Assembly (NCBI RefSeq): GCF_014235185.1
Contig: NZ_CP060131.1
Span: 5,773,501 to 5,837,500 of the forward strand
Direction of reading: 5' to 3'
From: Pseudonocardia petroleophila
GTDB taxonomy: Bacteria; Actinomycetota; Actinomycetes; Mycobacteriales; Pseudonocardiaceae
Length of the DNA stretch: 64,000 nt
Part shown: piece by piece, positions 34,012 through 43,268 of the stretch
Numbering within the stretch: position 1 is the stretch's first letter
How the letters are laid out: each line of letters begins with the position of its first letter
Translations under genes and position numbers: made by a program
The notes under the pieces: model-generated
Databases searched by the model: none
Seen by the model: only the letters and a program-made list of their open reading frames with translations
What the model was told of the DNA's origin: nothing

Positions 34012-35271
34012 TCAGCACCGCACCGACGCGATCGACCCGCCTGGCGCCGGGTCGAAGGAAATGTGCACATGCTCCATGTGGTTCTCCACCGGCGAGCCGC
34101 GGTCTTCCATCTGCCGCCATCCGGTGCCGCTGTTGATGCGCTGCCGGAAGATGACGTACTTGACCGCGAGCGGGCCGCGGTTGCGCAGGGCGCATTCGGC
34201 CAGTGCGTCCCCGGTGGTCCGGTCGACGAAGAAGTCGAGAGCCAGCCCGACCGGGTGGTCCGACACCCGGCCGCGGGGCCCCACCCCGCCCACCGAGGCG
34301 ATGCCGAAGCGGCAGCGCAGCAGTTGGCCCGCGTCGGACACCCAGCGCTTCACCGGTCCCCAGCGGGGAACACCCGCCCGGCAGGCGTACTCCGGCCCGA
34401 GGTCGGCCGCGCGGGGCGGACCTGCCGCCGAGTCCCCGGCGGTCGCCGCCTGCGCGGCGCGCTGCCGCTCCTGCTCCGCCGCGCGGTCCGCCTTCTCGCG
34501 GTATGACTGGTACTCCGCGCGCTGCCCACGCAGCCGCTGGTCGGCGGTCTGCACCCGCTGGAGGTCGGCGTCGACCGCGGCCCGCTCCGCGTCGAGTTCA
34601 CGCAGGCGCGTCTCCTCCTCGCCGACGGCGGCGCGCGCCTCCTCGACCGCGGCGTCGGCCGCGACCCGGGCGCGCTCGGCCTCCTCGCTGAGAACCCGTG
34701 CCTCGTCCGCCGCGGCCCGCAGGGTCGACTCCGCGTTGACCTGCTCCACGAACGCCCGGCCCAACGCGTCCATGGCCCGGGCCTGCTCGGCCGCGACGAC
34801 GTTCCCGAACTCGGCCCGCGCGATGAGGTCCTCAGGCGTGATCGAATCGGTCAGCAGCCCGAGCGGTCCGAGGTCGATCGTCTGCTGGTAGGTGGCGGCG
34901 ACGAACACGTCGAGCCGCTGCTGCGCCTCCTCGATCGCCGACCCGGCGGCGCCGGTCGCGACCCGGGCACCGGCCACGCGGCCGGCAGCCGCGGCGGCGC
35001 CGGCCGCAGCCTCCTGCGCCTCGGTGAGCCGCGCGAAGGCCCGCTCGCGGCGGTCCTGCAGCGCCGTGCGCGTCTCGCCCGCCCGGCGGTCGAGATCGGC
35101 GACGAGCAGCGACAGCCGTCCCAGCTCCGCCGCCTGCTCGACCACCGCCTCCCGGCCCGCCGCGAGCTCCTGATCCGACGGGTTCGGGGGAGGCTCGGGC
35201 TGCGCCCACGCGCCCGGGGCCGTGAGGAGCAGGGCGGCGGTGGTGGACACCGCGACCAGCACGGTCCTCAC
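34012..35271 (-). CDS. Secreted coiled-coil protein with ARB_07466-like C-terminal domain
   Basis: 419 residues. Signal peptide (RTVLVAVSTTAALLLTAPGAWA), then long Ala/Glu/Arg-rich coiled coil (about 35-300) as in RipA/PcsB-type hydrolase regulators, then a C-terminal domain with GRVSDHPVGLALDFFVD, KYVIFRQRINSGTGWRQMED and ENHMEHVHISF, the His/Asp pattern of the ARB_07466-like (VanY-related) fold. A peptidoglycan-directed role at division or in the envelope is likely. Start GTG at 35271 is fixed by GGAGGAGGG upstream. Confidence 0.8.
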   Translation of the reverse strand: MRTVLVAVSTTAALLLTAPGAWAQPEPPPNPSDQELAAGREAVVEQAAELGRLSLLVADLDRRAGETRTALQDRRERAFARLTEAQEAAAGAAAAAGRVAGARVATGAAGSAIEEAQQRLDVFVAATYQQTIDLGPLGLLTDSITPEDLIARAEFGNVVAAEQARAMDALGRAFVEQVNAESTLRAAADEARVLSEEAERARVAADAAVEEARAAVGEEETRLRELDAERAAVDADLQRVQTADQRLRGQRAEYQSYREKADRAAEQERQRAAQAATAGDSAAGPPRAADLGPEYACRAGVPRWGPVKRWVSDAGQLLRCRFGIASVGGVGPRGRVSDHPVGLALDFFVDRTTGDALAECALRNRGPLAVKYVIFRQRINSGTGWRQMEDRGSPVENHMEHVHISFDPAPGGSIASVRC

Positions 35272-35924
35272 AGATTCCCTCCTCCGGGCGACGGGCGGCA
35301 GCCAGCCGGGAGTCTGCCGCCCGCGGCGAATGGAGTACGCGCACCACGCCGCAGCCGCAGCCTCGTTCACCCATCGGGTCCTCTACCGGTGACGCGGGCT
35401 TCGGCGCGCTCGGCTTGTTGCTGCCGCTCGACCCGCGGTGCTCGTGGTGGGCGCGGGTGGTGGTTGTGGCGTTCGTCGTGCCTCTGCTCCTCCCTCTGCT
35501 GGGGGCCGGCGGTAAACCCGGTGGCGGACCCGGCAGCGGCGTCGCCGGCGTGGTCGCTGGGCGCGTTCGCGCCGACCATCCGGCTGGCGGTGTCAACCCG
35601 ATGCGCCGGAAGGTTTACAGCCAAGGCGATGACGGCGGGTCCGAAGAACAACAGGCCGTCCGCGCACCGTCCGCGCGCAGCAGGTCCTCGACCGCCGGGA
35701 CGTCGGCGTCGCGCTGCGCGCCCTCCGTGCCCCACCTCCCACAGCAGGGCGATCGAGCGGGGGAGGCTCAGTGCGACGATGAACAGCGAGGCGACGGTGT
35801 CGGCATAGGAGGGCCAGCCGGTGACGAGCACCGGGGCGAAGAACCTGTTCCGGGCCAGATGCAGATGGCGGCGTCGCTCGGCTGGCACAGCCTCTGCCGC
35901 ACCGTAGCACTCCGGCCCGGCCTT
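35272..35924. other. Gap with a possible membrane-protein relic
   Basis: About 650 bases. Reading leftwards from 35888, LARNRFFAPVLVTGWPSYAD and ASLFIVALSLPRSIALLWEV look like part of a membrane protein, continuing with frame changes to ALAVNLPAHRV near 35590. No family recognised and no intact frame; probably a decayed gene. Confidence 0.35.
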
Positions 35925-36383
35925 TCAGGCGGTTCTGATCGACGTCCCGGTAATCGTGATCTTCCTCGCGGGTAGGGGGCGGGTCGCTGGGCCGTTGCTG
36001 ACGGTGCCATCGGTGATCGCGAACCTGCTGCCGTGGCACGGGCAGTTGATGGTGCCGTCTTCCACGGTCGTGACGAGGCAGCGCTGGTGGGTGCAGGTCG
36101 CGGAGAAGGCTGCGAACGTTCCCGCCGTGGGTTGGGTGACGACGAGGTCGTACTCGGCGAAGACGTTCCCGCCGCCGACGGGGATGTCGGACGTCGATGC
36201 GACCGGCGTTCCGGGTGCCGGGGCGGTGATCTCGGCGCGGCCGGTGGCGCATCCGGCCATCGCGGTGGCACCGGTCGCGCACATCCCGATCAGGGCGGTT
36301 CGCCTGGTGAGGCTCGGCCTGTCGTGCTCGTCCGCCGGGCCTGCCGCGCAGTCGGTGGCTCGGTCGGCGGAGGTCCCGGTCAT
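35925..36383 (-). CDS. Rieske [2Fe-2S] lipoprotein, Tat-exported
   Basis: 152 residues. TRRTALIGMCATGATAMAGC is a twin-arginine signal ending in a lipobox Cys. The Rieske cluster motifs CTHQRC and CPCHGSRF supply the two Cys and two His. The protein is of the small ubiquinol-independent type (about 120 residues after the lipid Cys), expected on the outer face of the membrane as an electron carrier. ATG at 36383 is 18 bases after the ZIP stop, so it is the last gene of the dtxR operon. A redox partner for the cupredoxin oxidase is a reasonable inference. Confidence 0.85.
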   Translation of the reverse strand: MTGTSADRATDCAAGPADEHDRPSLTRRTALIGMCATGATAMAGCATGRAEITAPAPGTPVASTSDIPVGGGNVFAEYDLVVTQPTAGTFAAFSATCTHQRCLVTTVEDGTINCPCHGSRFAITDGTVSNGPATRPLPARKITITGTSIRTA

Positions 36384-36400
36384 GGTCGGTGTCCCGGCGG

Positions 36401-37717
36401 TTATGCCGCGGAGAACAGGCTTGTCGCGTACATGAGCAGTACCCCCAGCGCGAATCCCCCGACGACACGGGCGTCGAACGTGCGGGTGCCCGGTTCGCGC
36501 AGGCTGGGCAGGATCTGCACGACGACCTGCGCGATGGCGCCGACCCCGAGACCGAACAGCACCGCGGCCAGGGCCGGGTTGTTCACGGCTCCGCCGATCA
36601 CCGCGCCGAGGATGGCCGGGGCGCCGGCGACGAGCCCGAGCCCGAGCAGCGCGAGCCATCCCGGTCGTCGGTCGGCCAGCGGCGCGACGATGGCGACACC
36701 CTCGGTGACGTTGTTGATGACGAACCCGATGATCAGCGCAGCGCCCAGAGCGAGTTCGCCGACGGCGTAGGCCGAGCCGATCACCAGGCCCTCGGCCATG
36801 TTGTGCAGCCCGATCCCGATGGCGATCAGCAGCGCCAGGCGCATCCCGCCCGCCGCGTCGTGCCGGCGGGCGGCCGCGGTACGGGAGCGCAGCCAACGGT
36901 CCACACCCATCAGCACCAGGTAGGCGAACCCGGCGCCGAGGACGACCAGCAGTACGCCCCCGAACACGGCCCCGCTCGCGGCCAGCTCGGCCCCCTCGAT
37001 GATGGCGTCGACGGCGAGGAAGGCCAGCACGCCGACGCTGAGCGCCAGCAGGATCTTGACCGATCGACCGCGCGCCTGGCGCAGCACCGGGAGGAACAGC
37101 ATCCCCAGCAGCACCGGGATGATGCCGATGTAGGTGCCGATCAGGACCATCCGCCCGAAGAAGTCCGCGTCCGCGGGCGGGGTGATGACCGCGGCGGCAA
37201 TCTCGTGTTCGATCACCAGCCCGGTCGAGGTCAGCATCGAGACGATATAGGGGGTTCCGTCCGACCACGGGTAGTCCAACGCAAGCGTGGTGGTGCTGAG
37301 CCGCTGCAGCGGCTCGCCGCCGCCGGTGAACCCGACATAGGCGTCGTTGACGAACACCTGGCTGACCTGCACCGGGTCCGACCCGATATTGCGCACGGTC
37401 AGCTCGATGACGCCGGGCGAGAGCACGGTGCGCTCGACGGCCAGCTCCTCGATGGGCGGTCCGGCCCGCTCGGGCAGCGTCCCGGCGCCGAACACGGCCA
37501 GCAGGCCCAGCACGAGGCCGATCACGGCCGTGACCGCCACGCCGAGCACCCACAGTGGTACCCGCACCGCGCGGCCGGCCGTTCCATTCCCATCGTGGGG
37601 TCGCGGCTGCGGGCCGTCGTCCGCCTCGGCGGGTCCGGCGGTGACCTGTTCGGTGTCCCGGGGGCCGGGTTCGCGGTCCTGCGGCCCGGCGGTCTTCGAG
37701 TCGGTGCGTTCGGTCAT
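36401..37717 (-). CDS. ZIP family metal transporter with N-terminal extracytoplasmic domain
   Basis: 438 residues. A cytoplasmic polar arm (1-50), one extra helix (about 53-77), and about 105 residues outside with beta-type sequence (SPGVIELTVRNIGSDPVQVS; LQRLSTTTLALDYPWSDGTP) precede an eight-helix ZIP core. Metal-site motifs are GIGLHNMAEGLVIG (helix 4, near residue 305) and INNVTEGVAI (helix 5). The core imports divalent metals in known ZIPs. The Ig-like insertion is not usual. ATG overlaps the oxidase stop (ATGA), second last in a four-gene operon. Confidence 0.85.
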   Translation of the reverse strand: MTERTDSKTAGPQDREPGPRDTEQVTAGPAEADDGPQPRPHDGNGTAGRAVRVPLWVLGVAVTAVIGLVLGLLAVFGAGTLPERAGPPIEELAVERTVLSPGVIELTVRNIGSDPVQVSQVFVNDAYVGFTGGGEPLQRLSTTTLALDYPWSDGTPYIVSMLTSTGLVIEHEIAAAVITPPADADFFGRMVLIGTYIGIIPVLLGMLFLPVLRQARGRSVKILLALSVGVLAFLAVDAIIEGAELAASGAVFGGVLLVVLGAGFAYLVLMGVDRWLRSRTAAARRHDAAGGMRLALLIAIGIGLHNMAEGLVIGSAYAVGELALGAALIIGFVINNVTEGVAIVAPLADRRPGWLALLGLGLVAGAPAILGAVIGGAVNNPALAAVLFGLGVGAIAQVVVQILPSLREPGTRTFDARVVGGFALGVLLMYATSLFSAA

Positions 37718-38763
37718 GGGGTCACCTCGAAGAAGCCCATCCAGCCGAGCTCGGCGAACTCGCTCTTGTGCGCGTGGAACATGAACATCCCCTCGGTCGG
37801 GAACCTCATCTCGCAGATGCCGCGCTGGCCCTGCGCCTGCATGATCGTGTCGGTGAGCTCGGCGGGGGTCAGGCTGGTACCGGTCGGGTAGTAGTTGAAG
37901 AAGTTGCCGTGCAGGTGAAAGCTGTTGATCGGGTCGTACTCCAGGATGTTCACCAGGTAGACCCGCACCAGCTCACCCACCCGAACCCGGATCGGCTCGT
38001 TCATGTAGGCGAACGGGATGCCGTTGACAGCGTAGAGCTGGTTGCCCTGGGCGTCGAGGGTGGTGTTGTAGCCGTGCTGCACCATCACCATCTCGTCGGC
38101 CGGCGGGCGGCCCTGCTTCGGGTCGATGATGAACGTGCCGTACATGCCGCGGGCGATGTGCTCGGCCAGCGGGCCCACGTGGCAGTGGAACAGGTGCAGC
38201 CCGAACGGTTCGGCGTCGAACTCGTAGACGAACTCCTCACCCGGGGAGATCACCCCGCGGCCGACCATCGGGACACCGTCCATGTCGGCCGGGTGGATGC
38301 CGTGGAAATGCAGGGTGTGCGGATGCTCGGAGGCGTTGACGAACCGAACGCGTAGCCGGTCGCCCTCGGTGCAGCGCAGCGTCGGCCCCGGGATGCGGCC
38401 GTTGAGCGTCCAGGCCGGGAAGACCACGCCCGGGGCGACCTCGATCTCCTTGTCCACCGCGGTGATCGACCACTCCCGCAACGTCCGCCCGTCGGGCATC
38501 GTCGAGGTCCGGCCGAGGTCGAAGTCGCGCAGGATGTCGGTCGGGTTGAACCCGTTCGCCTCGTAGTCCACCGTCGCGCCCTGCGCGAACATCGGACCGT
38601 TGACCCCGCCGCCGTGGCTCGCACCGGCGCCGCCCCGCTCGGCTCCGGCAGCGTGTGCACTCGGGGCCTGCAACAACTCGCGCGCGCCGAGCGCGAGACC
38701 CGCCGACCCGGCCACGGCGCCACCCAAGAACCGGCGCCGGGAGGAACGCAACGACCTCGGCAT
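37714..38763 (-). CDS. Two-domain multicopper oxidase-like protein, Tat-exported
   Basis: 349 residues. RSSRRRFLGGAVAGSAGLAL is a Tat signal. Cupredoxin domain 1 has TLHFHGIHPADMDG and LFHCHVGPLAEHIARGMYG (HxH and HCHxxxxxxHxxxGM: type 1, 2 or 3 copper ligands). Domain 2 has SFHLHGNFF and MFMFHAHKSEFAELGWMGF, where HAH replaces HCH, so a type 1 site is lost there. It fits two-domain laccase/nitrite-reductase-like oxidases. Start ATG at 38763 (GGAAGG upstream) overlaps the DtxR stop (TGATG). Likely substrate is the metal handled by the ZIP partner, by inference. Confidence 0.85.
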   Translation of the reverse strand: MPRSLRSSRRRFLGGAVAGSAGLALGARELLQAPSAHAAGAERGGAGASHGGGVNGPMFAQGATVDYEANGFNPTDILRDFDLGRTSTMPDGRTLREWSITAVDKEIEVAPGVVFPAWTLNGRIPGPTLRCTEGDRLRVRFVNASEHPHTLHFHGIHPADMDGVPMVGRGVISPGEEFVYEFDAEPFGLHLFHCHVGPLAEHIARGMYGTFIIDPKQGRPPADEMVMVQHGYNTTLDAQGNQLYAVNGIPFAYMNEPIRVRVGELVRVYLVNILEYDPINSFHLHGNFFNYYPTGTSLTPAELTDTIMQAQGQRGICEMRFPTEGMFMFHAHKSEFAELGWMGFFEVTP

Positions 38764-39467
38764 CACACCGTCCTTCCGTGCAGAACCTGGACCAGCCCGG
38801 AACCCAGGGGGTGTCGGCGCCCGTCGATATCGATCCACAACGGCCCACCGAAGGGCGCCCACTCGCCCACCACCAGAACAGCGCCCGGGCGGATACCGAG
38901 CTCAGCGAGGTGACGCAGCACCCGACCATCGCGGTCGCCGACCCGTTCCACCCGGAACCGGCTGCCCGCCGGCGCGGTCGCCAACGGGCTGGCCCAGTCC
39001 TCCACGTGCGGCCCGGACGCGGGCGGGATCGGATCACCGTGCGGATCGCGCGTGGGATGCCCCAGCAAGGCGTCGATCCGCGCCTCGAGCCGGTCGCTGA
39101 TGGCGTGCTCGAGGATCTCGGCCTCGGCGTGCACCTCATCCCACGGCACGCCGAGGACCTCGGCGAGGAACACCTCGACCAGCCGGTGCCGCCGCACGAC
39201 CGCCAGCGCGTGCCGCTCCCCGTGCTCGGTCAGCCGGATGTGATGATCACTTGAGCGGCGAACCAGATCATGCGCCTGTAGCCGCTTGAGCATCGCCGAC
39301 ACTGTCGGCGCCGCGACCCCCAGCTCGCCGGCCACCATGGAGGTCGTCGCCGCGTCGCCGCGGGTAGCAAGCGCGAAGATGGTCTTGAGGTAATCCTCAA
39401 CGGTTTCGGTGTGCGTTATCGCGCAGCATCCAAGCCCAGTACGACCATCGTTCGTAGTCGCCATCAT
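38763..39467 (-). CDS. DtxR/IdeR/MntR-family metal-dependent repressor
   Basis: 234 residues: winged HTH (about 20-80; ETVEDYLKTIFALA, VAAPTVSAMLKRLQAHDLV), dimerisation/metal domain (about 85-150, HRLVEVFLAEVLGVPWDEVH and HAEAEILEHAISDRLEARID with the ligand His/Glu residues) and a C-terminal SH3-like domain. It senses Fe or Mn in known relatives. It heads an operon with a cupredoxin oxidase, a ZIP permease and a Rieske protein. Tandem ATGs at 39467/39464 leave the exact start open. A TTAG-N6-CTAA box is directly upstream. Confidence 0.85.
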   Translation of the reverse strand: MMATTNDGRTGLGCCAITHTETVEDYLKTIFALATRGDAATTSMVAGELGVAAPTVSAMLKRLQAHDLVRRSSDHHIRLTEHGERHALAVVRRHRLVEVFLAEVLGVPWDEVHAEAEILEHAISDRLEARIDALLGHPTRDPHGDPIPPASGPHVEDWASPLATAPAGSRFRVERVGDRDGRVLRHLAELGIRPGAVLVVGEWAPFGGPLWIDIDGRRHPLGSGLVQVLHGRTV

Positions 39468-39476
39468 GTCCGGAGG

Positions 39477-39490
39477 TTAGCCCCATCTAA
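39477..39490. promoter_or_regulatory. TTAG-N6-CTAA box (DtxR-type operator candidate)
   Basis: TTAGCCCCATCTAA, 10 bases upstream of the DtxR-family start. Known DtxR, IdeR and MntR boxes are TTAG/CTAA-armed palindromes, so metal-dependent autoregulation of the operon is likely. The core six bases are not symmetrical. Confidence 0.5.
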
Positions 39491-40164
39491 AAACACTGGT
39501 CAAGAGATGTTTGGTCGGTCGATTGACAACCGTCTGTGCTGCGTGTGCACCTGCTCCCGCCGGCGCGGTGGCGTGGCTGGCCGAGCTCACGCGGCCGCGA
39601 GCGCGAGGTTGTGGCTGGTCGCGTACAAGGGCGGGCTCGACGTCGGGCACCGCGCCGCTCTCGGCGAGACCGGGTCGGGCAGCGCCGGCCCGGCGACTGG
39701 CCGGCCGTGGCGTTGGCGCTGCTGCCAGGCCCCGCGGCACTGGATGGCGAGTTCCTCGAGGTACCCGATGTCAAGTTCCCGCTGTTCTGCACGGCGGCAC
39801 GGCGGCTGCTCGACCCGGCCGGTGTCGCCCGCGTCGACGCGCCCTACCGACCCCGCCCTGCTGACCGGACGGGACGTCGCGCGGCTGGGCCCGGCCCGGC
39901 GCCGGGCCGGCATCGAGCGACCTCCGCCACGGCGCTGCGTGTGCTGCAGTCGTGGATCTCCGCCACGCGGAACGACGGCCGTGAAGGTACTGCCCCGGCG
40001 TGCGCGGTCCCGCCGCCGAGGAACTCCTCCGTCCGGATCTGCAGGTGTCAGGCTCGGCCACCGCGTCCGACGGGGTTTGCCATTCTTTTGCCTGGCACGC
40101 ACCGGGTCATTGCCAGCCGATCGCTAGCGTTGTCGGTGTTCGTCAGCCCGAGGAGTGCGCATCC
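39491..40164. other. Gap without a convincing gene
   Basis: About 670 bases. A rightward stretch at about 39700-39900 (EFLEVPDVKFPLFCTAARRL) looks coding but has no start nor a recognisable family and changes frame; possibly a relic. Confidence 0.4.
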
Positions 40165-41190
40165 GTGATCAGTAACAAGGCCGCCCCGCCTCTACGCATC
40201 GTCTACCGGTCCGCGGAAGCGGAGAACACCAAGCCCCGGCCGACGTACTACAGCAAGACGCTGGCACTCGTGTCGCTGCTGCGGGCCGCCGCGGCCCTGC
40301 CCGTCCCGCCGGAGATCGTGTTCCTCAACGACGGTGACATCCCCGGTGACCGGCTTGCCCTGATGGAGGCGCACGGCACGGTGCGCGCGATCGATGGCGG
40401 CAGCAACCGGACGACCTTCCGCGTCGCCGTGGCCCGCCAGGCCGCGCTGGCCACCGACACCGACGACCTCGTCTGGTTCGCCGAGGACGACTACCTGTAC
40501 TCGCCGCACGCCTTTACCTCCCTGCTGGCCGCGGCGTCGTCGTTCCCGTGTGCCCACTACTTCTCCCTCTACGGCTCCGACGCGCTCGATCCGTCGGCCC
40601 CGGGCCGGCGCCCGACCCGGCGCCCGGAGCCCGGAGCCGTGCTCGATCCCGAGGCCCGCACGGCCGGCGCCGCCACCTGGTACCGCGCCTACGCCACCAC
40701 GAGCACGTTCGCGGTGCGCAGCCGCATCCTGCGCGAGGACGCCGCCCTCCTGCGCTTGATGCCGTTCATCGGGGGCGCCTGGGACACCGCCACGTGCCTG
40801 ACCTACCAGGGCTACCTGCCGTTCGGGGTCACCGACCTGCTCCCCGACGGCACCACGTCCGCCCTACGCGCGATCCCCCGCGGCCTCGCGCGGACGGTGA
40901 TCGGCCTGCGCTCGCTGCGCCGCCCGTCCCGGCGGCGGGTGCAGCTCGGCGCCGATCCCGAGCTGATCAGTCACATGGAGACCGCCGACCCCACCACCCG
41001 CTCGGTGAGCGCCAAGACCGAGGCCGTCGACTGGCAGCAGCTCGCCGTCGACACGATGTTCTGGGCCGCCGACCGCGGCATCCCGGTACCCATTGGATCG
41101 GGCCCCCCGGTCACCGCCCAGCCCAGGGGTCGGCGAGCACACGGGGTCGAGCACCGCGCCGAAGGACACCCACCGGTCTCCCCCTCATGA
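40165..41190 (+). CDS. Putative glycosyltransferase
   Basis: 341 residues. LRIVYRSAEAENTKPRPTYY then LVWFAEDDYLYSP resembles a nucleotide-sugar-binding fold with an EDDY acidic motif in the DxD place; ATWYRAYATTSTFAVRSRIL and GGAWDTATCLTYQG look like acceptor-side loops. I cannot name the family more closely. GTG at 40165 follows GAGGAG at a fitting distance. The C-terminal 30 residues after WAADRGIPVP are low-complexity and may be read-through from a lost stop. Confidence 0.6.
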   Translation: MISNKAAPPLRIVYRSAEAENTKPRPTYYSKTLALVSLLRAAAALPVPPEIVFLNDGDIPGDRLALMEAHGTVRAIDGGSNRTTFRVAVARQAALATDTDDLVWFAEDDYLYSPHAFTSLLAAASSFPCAHYFSLYGSDALDPSAPGRRPTRRPEPGAVLDPEARTAGAATWYRAYATTSTFAVRSRILREDAALLRLMPFIGGAWDTATCLTYQGYLPFGVTDLLPDGTTSALRAIPRGLARTVIGLRSLRRPSRRRVQLGADPELISHMETADPTTRSVSAKTEAVDWQQLAVDTMFWAADRGIPVPIGSGPPVTAQPRGRRAHGVEHRAEGHPPVSPS

Positions 41191-41310
41191 CCGGGTTCAC
41201 CATGGGTACGTGCTGATGCCCAGCCCGCGCCGAGGCCTCACCGATGGTGTAAGCGGAAGCCCCACCGCGAACAAGCGCGAACGTCGGTGCCGCGTATATC
41301 GTGGAAGTTG

Positions 41311-41754
41311 ATGTTGCGGTCAGCGCAGGAGAGCCGCCGGCGGGCGGTGATGCTCGCCGTGCTGGTGATCGGTCTGCTTGCGGGGCTGATCGCCATGCAT
41401 CACCTGTCCGCTGGTTTGTCGGGCACTCACCAGACGGTCGTCTCGGTCAGCGACGCTGGGTCCACGCACGCCCCGACTTCGGGCGCAGACGCCGCCATGC
41501 AGCGCGATGACATGCAGGGTGCCCCAGCGCGTACCCCTGTGCCGACCGACCACAGCGACACCAGGCTGTTACACATGTGCCTGGCGATCCTGATCGGCGT
41601 CGTGGTCATCACCGCGGCGATGTCGGGATGGCGGTGGAGCGTGACACCGACCGTTCGGCCACCGCTGCGGGCGTCCCGACCGGTGCCGGCTTCCCGGGCT
41701 CGACCGCCGTCGGCGCCGGCCAGGCTGGCGCTGCTGTGCGTGCTGCGGACGTGA
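41311..41754 (+). CDS. DUF6153-like membrane protein
   Basis: 147 residues. Helix 1 (RRAVMLAVLVIGLLAGLIAM) is followed by HHL, a polar loop with DDMQG and HSD, then LLHMCLAILIGVVVITAAMS (helix 2 with His, Met and Cys) and a basic tail. This small actinobacterial family usually sits beside DUF305 genes in copper-related loci, as here. The ATG at 41311 has GGAAG close upstream; the frame is open to 41287. Copper binding by His/Met/Cys is inferred. Confidence 0.65.
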   Translation: MLRSAQESRRRAVMLAVLVIGLLAGLIAMHHLSAGLSGTHQTVVSVSDAGSTHAPTSGADAAMQRDDMQGAPARTPVPTDHSDTRLLHMCLAILIGVVVITAAMSGWRWSVTPTVRPPLRASRPVPASRARPPSAPARLALLCVLRT

Positions 41755-41817
41755 GGTCGACCGAGCGACTCGGTTGACCGCACGCCCACGGACACGTTCG
41801 AGAGGAACTACCACACC

Positions 41818-42435
41818 ATGAGCAGAAATTTCACTGCCGCACGTCTGCTGGTCGCCACCGCCGTCGCCGGACTGGCCCTCGCCGGTTGCGCGTCCGGCGC
41901 GGACACCGCCGCCCCCGGCGCCACCGGCTCCGGGTCGTCCTCGGCCGTCAAGCAGGGCACCCAGAACGAGGCGGACATCACGTTCGCGCAGGGCATGATC
42001 CCGCACCACCGGCAGGCCGTCGAGATGGCCGAGCTCGCCGCAGGTCGCAGCGAAAATCCCAAGGTCCTCGACCTATCGACCCGGATCGGAGCCGCTCAGG
42101 GCCCGGAGATCGAGACCATGACTCGTTGGCTTCAGGCGTGGGGGGCAGAGGTTCCCGCCGAAGGTGACCTGGACGGCATGGGCGGGGTGAAAGACGGCGG
42201 TATGGGCGGGATGATGACGCCCGAGCAGATGCAGGGGCTGGAGCAGGCCACCGCCGCCGCCTTCGACCGCATGTTCCTGGAGATGATGGTCGAGCACCAC
42301 CGAAGCGCGGTGGGAATGGCGCAGGTCGAGCTCGCCGAGGGCGCCGACCCCGCCGCACTCGAGCTGGCCCAGACGATCATCGACACCCAGCGGGCCGAGA
42401 TCACCGAGATGGAAACTCTGCTCACGCAGGTCTGA
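41818..42435 (+). CDS. DUF305 lipoprotein
   Basis: 205 residues. Lipoprotein signal with lipobox LALAGC (Cys about 22), then DUF305 with ITFAQGMIPHHRQAVEMAEL and MFLEMMVEHHRSAVGMAQVE separated by a Met/Gly-rich loop (DGMGGVKDGGMGGMM). Both HH pairs face Met residues, as in proposed copper sites. It differs from the helix-anchored copies at 4269 and 29528 by being a secreted lipoprotein. GAGAGGAAC gives a good ribosome site. It follows the DUF6153 gene by 63 bases. Confidence 0.9.
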   Translation: MSRNFTAARLLVATAVAGLALAGCASGADTAAPGATGSGSSSAVKQGTQNEADITFAQGMIPHHRQAVEMAELAAGRSENPKVLDLSTRIGAAQGPEIETMTRWLQAWGAEVPAEGDLDGMGGVKDGGMGGMMTPEQMQGLEQATAAAFDRMFLEMMVEHHRSAVGMAQVELAEGADPAALELAQTIIDTQRAEITEMETLLTQV

Positions 42436-42596
42436 TCGGCTGCGCTGCCCGGTCGCGGCGTCCGCGACCGGGCAGTGCCCGATCGTCCTGGTACCGCCCC
42501 GAGTCGAGCCTGTAGCTGACCTGGGAACGGCCTCGGGTTGAGACTGAGGGCGTGTGTCCACGGCTGGCCGGAGGCTGGGTGAGAGCGTTCGTGCTG

Positions 42597-43260
42597 CTCA
42601 GGTGGGGTCGAGGGTGGTGATCCGGGGCGGCGGGGTGAGTCCGAGGCCCGGGAGAATGCCCGACTGGCGGTCGTCGGTTCGGTGGTTTGGACGACGGTCC
42701 CGGCCGGCCGCCGAGTGTTCGCGTGTAACCGGCCCAGCTCGCGGGCGATGGTGCGCCAGGTCTGGCCGGTGCGGCGCTCGGCGACCCGGTCAGCAGCAGC
42801 GCGAGCCAGCAGAGCCGGACGTGGGCGCGGCTGCGGCGCTCGATCCGGTGGAACACCGGGCGCAGCTCGGATGGTCGACTTCAGGTCGCGGAACCCGCGC
42901 TCGGCTCCGAGCAGGTTCGTGTAACCCAGAGCGACGTCCTTGGCTGACAGGTTCGGGTCCGAGGTGGACAGCAGGTACTTCCCGTCCAACTGGGCTTCGG
43001 CGGTGATCTCCGCCCGGTCCAGGACCAGGCGCCCGGACGGGGTCTGGCGCAGCCACCGGCCCGAGGCGGGGTGCTCGCGCAGCGAGCACTCGGCCTTGAC
43101 GTACACGGCCTCGTCGAGATCGGCCTTGCCTTGTTGCGGGCCGCCGCGCTCATCGCGGCCGATGCGGCGCGGCGGGCGCGGGCCCTGCTCGGGTTCGGGC
43201 GCGGGCGTTGGTGATCGAGCTCGGCGGCGAATCGCCCACCACGATGGGGGTTGGGTCGGG
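42597..43260 (-). pseudogene. IS1634/IS4-type transposase remnant (3' part)
   Basis: AVYVKAECSLREHPASGRWL, AEAQLDGKYLLSTSDPNLSA, GYTNLLGAERGFRDLKSTI (catalytic Glu region) and, after frame changes near 42870 and 42780, VHLR/VRLCWLALLL, RTIARELGRLHA, and the end ITTLDPT before the stop at 42597. This is the C-terminal half of an IS1634-like DDE transposase. The 5' half and terminal repeats were not found. It borders ccdA by eight bases and may mark how the ccm block arrived. Confidence 0.75.
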
Positions 43261-43268
43261 GGCCGCGC

